From NCBI RefSeq assembly GCF_002878395.1, contig NW_025857660.1, positions 14,866-78,865 of the forward strand: a stretch of DNA of 64,000 bases. Reading direction: 5' to 3'. This document shows, piece by piece, positions 63,913-64,000 of this stretch. Both the position numbers and the translations under genes were made by a program. Under the pieces are notes generated by a model. It worked only from the letters and a program-made list of their open reading frames with translations, was not told where the DNA came from and did not search any database. How positions within the stretch are numbered: position 1 is the first letter of the stretch; each line of letters begins with the position of its first letter. The DNA comes from Capsicum annuum. Taxonomy: Eukaryota > Streptophyta > Magnoliopsida > Solanales > Solanaceae.

Positions 63913-64000
63913 CTGAGTCAAAGTACTTTGTCAGTGAAGATACTAGCTAATTGCAGATCTCAGAGGTCAAACCATACTGGAAAAAGTAAAAACTAGAGAT

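Overview
This is nuclear DNA from a flowering plant, most likely of the nightshade family (Solanaceae). Two intron-rich plant genes sit among introns and intergenic DNA full of plant transposable elements. Retroposons ending in (TTG)n and a tRNA-related SINE whose 3' end reads 'gggctgccctt' point to Solanaceae. The family assignment is inference; the species cannot be read from the sequence.

1-18.3 kb has no host gene. It is a degenerate tandem array of a roughly 3 kb module (four or five copies) that collected separate insertions: a decayed autonomous-type hAT transposon (1099-5345, exact 8-bp target duplication), a Stowaway-like MITE, a Helitron carrying a nested deleted Copia element (8453-12080, 5-bp duplication), a hAT MITE (12407-13157), a 5'-truncated RTE-type LINE (13911-15660), a tRNA-derived SINE (16720-16974) and a second Helitron. 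Uninterrupted module copies in the same window act as empty sites for most of them.

18.3-24.7 kb holds an LTR fragment, an unidentified coiled-coil gene on the minus strand interrupted by a solo LTR (20213-20955), and small retroposons.

24.7-52.1 kb, minus strand, is one 33-exon gene for a KDM5/JARID1-type histone H3K4 demethylase (JmjN, ARID, PHD, JmjC, C5HC2, PLU-1-like, PHD, PHD; 1842 codons plus stop; probable orthologue of Arabidopsis JMJ17). Every splice junction was placed by hand and all phases close. Its introns carry a nearly intact RTE LINE in sense orientation with one in-frame stop (intron 12), a complete non-autonomous Helitron (intron 22), a truncated L1 (intron 8), and several SINEs and MITEs. 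Its start-codon region has been amplified upstream into about six ~280-bp units with SINEs at alternate junctions.

52.1-60.5 kb is intergenic: the amplified array, LINE and Copia debris, and a minisatellite-like array at 59.0-59.8 kb.

60.5-64 kb, minus strand, is the C-terminal 296 residues (11 exons) of glutamate-cysteine ligase (GSH1), the first enzyme of glutathione synthesis; the gene runs off the right edge. One cysteine of the plant redox switch CC2 is replaced by proline, and one intron uses a GC donor.

I see no CRISPR array, phage, operon or prokaryotic defence system. The most unusual items are the amplified 5' end of the demethylase gene and the divergent GSH1.
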